Positions 57,192 through 59,651 of a stretch of DNA of 59,651 bases are shown here, one piece after another. The notes beneath the pieces were generated by a model. It was not told the origin of the DNA. It saw nothing but the letters and a program-made list of their open reading frames with translations, and did no database searches. Every line of letters begins with the position of its first letter. Position 1 is the stretch's first letter. Made by a program: the position numbers and the translations under genes. The stretch comes from Haloarcula argentinensis DSM 12282 (GTDB taxonomy: Archaea > Halobacteriota > Halobacteria > Halobacteriales > Haloarculaceae): contig AOLX01000026.1 of the NCBI GenBank assembly GCA_000336895.1, positions 3,568 to 63,218 of the forward strand, in the 5' to 3' direction.

Positions 57192-59442
57192 ACTCCTGCT
57201 GTGCGTCGACGACAGCGACGCCGGCAAGGTTCACGATGTCCTTGACCTCGTCGCCACGCTGGAGGACGTGGACCGGTTTGTCCATGCCGACGAGCATCGG
57301 GCCGATGGCCTCAGCGCCGCCCAGCCGCTGGAGGAGTTTGTAGCCGATGTTCCCGGCTTCGAGGTTGGGGAACACGAGGACGTTCGCGGGGTCGTCGAGT
57401 TCGGAGAACTCGTAGGTGTCTTGCAGGATGTCCTCGACGACAGCGGTGTCGGCCTGCATCTCGCCGTCGACCGGGAAGTCGACGCGGTCGTCGTCCTGCA
57501 GGCGCGAAACCGCCCGACGGATCTTCTTGGTCCCGGGGTTGTCGACGCTGCCGAAGTTCGAGTACGACAGCATCGCCGCCCGCGGCTCGACGTTGAACCG
57601 ACGCGCCAGTTCCCCGGTGTGTCGGGTTACCTCCTCCAGCACGTCCGTATCGGGGTCCTGATTAACTGTGGTGTCCGCACAGAAGATGACGCGGTTCTTG
57701 AACGTCAGCATGTACACCCCGGCCGCGTAGTCGGCGTCGTCGGCCGTGCCGATGACCTGCAGCGGTGGGCGCAGGGCGGAGGGATAGTGGTGGGTCAGGC
57801 CGGTCAGCATCGCGTCGGCGTCGCCCATCTCGACCATCACACTGCCGAGGTAGTTGCCGTCCCGAATGAGTTCGTCAGCCTCGCGACGCGTGATGCCTTT
57901 CCGCTGGCGGAGTTCGTACAGTCGGTCGGCGTAGTCGGCCACGTCGGCCGTCTCGGGGTCGACGACGACAGGGTCGAACTCCAGGCCGAACTTCCGGCGC
58001 GTGGACTCGATGCGGTCGGCGTCGCCGATGAGTATCGGCTCGGCGATACCCTGTTCGACGAGCTGGTAGGCCGCGCGGATCATCTTCTCGTCGTGGCCCT
58101 CGGCGAGCACGACCCGTTGGGGGTCGCTCTTGGCCTTATTGAGCACGACGCGCATCATCTCGCGGGACTTGCCCAGCCGCGCTTCGAGCTCCTCGACGTA
58201 GGCTTCCGTATCGATTTCCGTCCGTGCTGCGCCGCTCTCGATGGCGGCCTCGGCGACCGCGGGAGTCACCTCGAACAGGACCCGCGGGTCCAGTGGTTTC
58301 GGAATGATGTAGTCAGGGCCGAACTGTAGCGGTTGGTCGCCGTAGGCCTTGACGACCTCGTCGGGCACGTCCTGCTTGGCGAGATCAGCCAGTGCGCGGG
58401 CCGCTGCCACCTTCATCTCCTCGTTGATTTCGGTCGCCCGCACGTCGAGCGCCCCACGGAAGATGAACGGGAACCCGAGGACGTTGTTGACCTGATTCGG
58501 ATAGTCTGAACGGCCGGTCGCCATAATGACCGTGTCGTCGCGGGCGGCCTTGGCCGACTCGTAGTCGATCTCCGGATCCGGGTTCGCCATCGCGAAGATG
58601 ATGGGGTCGCTGGCCATCGACTGCACCATCTCCTGATCAACGATGCCACCGACAGAGAGACCGACGAACACGTCCGCCCCCTCCATCGCGTCGGCGAGGT
58701 CACCCTCCGGGATGTCGCGTGCGAACTCCTGTTTGAACCGGTTGAGTTCCTCGTGAGTCGCTCGTTCCTCGGTGATGATGCCCGAGGAGTCACACATCGT
58801 GATGTTATCCTTCGAGACGCCCAGCGAGACGTAGAACTTCGCCGAGGCGATAGCCGAGGCCCCCGCCCCGGAGAAGACGACCTCCAGGTCCTCCAGTTCC
58901 TTGTCGGCGATGTCGGCCGCGTTGACGAGCGCCGCGCCGGAGATGATCGCGGTCCCGTGTTGGTCGTCGTGGAACACCGGGATGTCGAGTTTCTCGCTGA
59001 GCCGGCGCTCGACCTCGAAACACTCTGGGGCGGCGATATCTTCGAGATTGATGCCGCCGAAGGTCGGCTCCATCGCCTCTACCGTCTGTATCATGGCGTC
59101 GGCGTTGTCCGTGTCCAGCTCCACGTCGAACACGTCGATGTCGGCAAACCGCTTGAACAGCACGCCCTTTCCCTCCATGACCGGCTTCCCGGCTTCCGGA
59201 CCGATGTCGCCGAGGCCGAGCACGGCGGACCCGTCGGAGACGACGCCAACGAGGTTCCCTTTCGCGGTGTACTCGAAGGCTTTCTCGGGATCTTTGTCGA
59301 TCTCCTCACACGGCGCGGCCACGCCGGGTGAGTAGGCTAGCGAGAGATCCCGCTGTGTGTTCGTCGGCTTTGTCGTCGCAATCTCTATCTTCCCCGGCGG
59401 CTTGCTCCGGTGGTACTCCAGTGCGTCCTCGTCAAGTCCCAT
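57190..59442 (-). CDS. maeB: Malic enzyme fused to a phosphotransacetylase-like domain (NADP-type)
   Basis: The 750-residue protein decarboxylates malate to pyruvate. The N-terminal part (1-430) has LSLAYSPGVAAPCEEI near residue 32, KGNLVGVVSDGSAVLGLGDIG near 62, the metal-binding FHDDQHGTAIISGAALVNA near 157 and an NAD(P)-binding VVFSGAGASAIASAKFYVSLG near 188. The C-terminal 320 residues resemble phosphotransacetylase (VLAEGHDEKMIRAAYQLVEQGIAEPILIGDADRI), which is regulatory rather than catalytic in MaeB enzymes. It is monocistronic. Its 3' end is echoed downstream. Confidence 0.96.
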   Translation of the reverse strand: MGLDEDALEYHRSKPPGKIEIATTKPTNTQRDLSLAYSPGVAAPCEEIDKDPEKAFEYTAKGNLVGVVSDGSAVLGLGDIGPEAGKPVMEGKGVLFKRFADIDVFDVELDTDNADAMIQTVEAMEPTFGGINLEDIAAPECFEVERRLSEKLDIPVFHDDQHGTAIISGAALVNAADIADKELEDLEVVFSGAGASAIASAKFYVSLGVSKDNITMCDSSGIITEERATHEELNRFKQEFARDIPEGDLADAMEGADVFVGLSVGGIVDQEMVQSMASDPIIFAMANPDPEIDYESAKAARDDTVIMATGRSDYPNQVNNVLGFPFIFRGALDVRATEINEEMKVAAARALADLAKQDVPDEVVKAYGDQPLQFGPDYIIPKPLDPRVLFEVTPAVAEAAIESGAARTEIDTEAYVEELEARLGKSREMMRVVLNKAKSDPQRVVLAEGHDEKMIRAAYQLVEQGIAEPILIGDADRIESTRRKFGLEFDPVVVDPETADVADYADRLYELRQRKGITRREADELIRDGNYLGSVMVEMGDADAMLTGLTHHYPSALRPPLQVIGTADDADYAAGVYMLTFKNRVIFCADTTVNQDPDTDVLEEVTRHTGELARRFNVEPRAAMLSYSNFGSVDNPGTKKIRRAVSRLQDDDRVDFPVDGEMQADTAVVEDILQDTYEFSELDDPANVLVFPNLEAGNIGYKLLQRLGGAEAIGPMLVGMDKPVHVLQRGDEVKDIVNLAGVAVVDAQQE

Positions 59443-59625
59443 ACCCGGATGTCGAACCCAACTGTAAAAAAGACAAGTTTACCGTCAATGGACGAGCGGT
59501 ATAACGACGTTTGTCGAATGTCGGCTTGTTGCAGCGGTTTTGTCCCGCTCATATCCCATCAATTGGAAAATACCCATCGCCGGGACATCGTCGTGCTGGA
59601 CCACCTTCGAAGCTCAGTTCTTGCT

Positions 59626-59651
59626 CTGTCTCTTATACACATCTCTGATGG
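59626..59651. other. Library adapter sequence at the contig end
   Basis: The last 26 bases begin with the 19-base Tn5 mosaic end used in transposon library kits (CTGTCTCTTATACACATCT). CTGATGG follows, which matches the start of the reverse complement of a Roche 454 'A' adapter. It is not biological. Bases 59443-59625, upstream of maeB, show only promoter-like sequence and no gene. Confidence 0.9.

Overview
The window reads as chromosomal DNA from a halophilic archaeon, most like Haloarcula. The coding DNA is GC-rich and the predicted proteins are acidic (many Asp and Glu). Several promoters have an archaeal TATA box about 25 bases before the start codon, giving leaderless transcripts, while a few genes have a strong GGAGGTG ribosome-binding site. 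The gene set is haloarchaeal: a thermosome, proteasome psmA/psmB, archaeal TruD and Pth2, Thi4, HTH_10 and ThiN-type regulators, and a malic enzyme fused to a phosphotransacetylase-like domain. I see no rRNA or tRNA gene, CRISPR array or intact insertion sequence.

Layout. 0-6.4 kb: a long coiled-coil protein, a glycosidase-like protein, a zinc mini-protein with a DUF371 protein, a thermosome subunit and an amidohydrolase-like protein. 6.4-16.2 kb: a glycosyltransferase and methyltransferase, a winged-helix/MBL/YkgJ operon, a TRAM protein, a soluble hybrid sensor kinase, and an NfeD-SPFH membrane cluster with a winged-helix regulator. 16.2-25.6 kb: metG, a DedA-type membrane protein, mfnA, a P-loop-deficient RecA/KaiC relative, ppsA, a PhzF protein and the archaeal 4-phosphopantoate-beta-alanine ligase. 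The ligase overlaps an 850-residue double-AAA ATPase. 28.1-35.8 kb: the histidine degradation operon hutU-hutG-hutI-hutH, each junction a 4-base ATGA overlap, with a divergent HTH_10 regulator and a YjiH-type membrane protein.

36-49 kb is rich in thiamine genes: thi4, two HTH-ThiN regulators (one between dcd and a methyltransferase), and a tightly packed tenA(Cys)-tenA(Glu)-sodium symporter-small membrane protein cassette with a divergent ThiN regulator. Between these lie a PTEE-repeat surface protein, pth2, the proteasome genes and a universal stress protein. 48.9-59.4 kb carries a CtBP-like dehydrogenase, an AtoE-type transporter, an MFS transporter, truD, a phosphoribosyltransferase, an RNase H-like protein and maeB.

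Most unusual points: (1) short 'echo' copies of the 3' ends of mfnA and maeB lie just beyond those genes, and all five differences in the maeB echo are synonymous; (2) a 167-bp element before pth2 is bounded by inverted repeats and holds three internal hairpins; (3) the thiamine salvage cassette carries an unannotated 42-residue membrane protein; (4) the last 26 bases are transposon-library adapter sequence, so the right edge is an assembly end.
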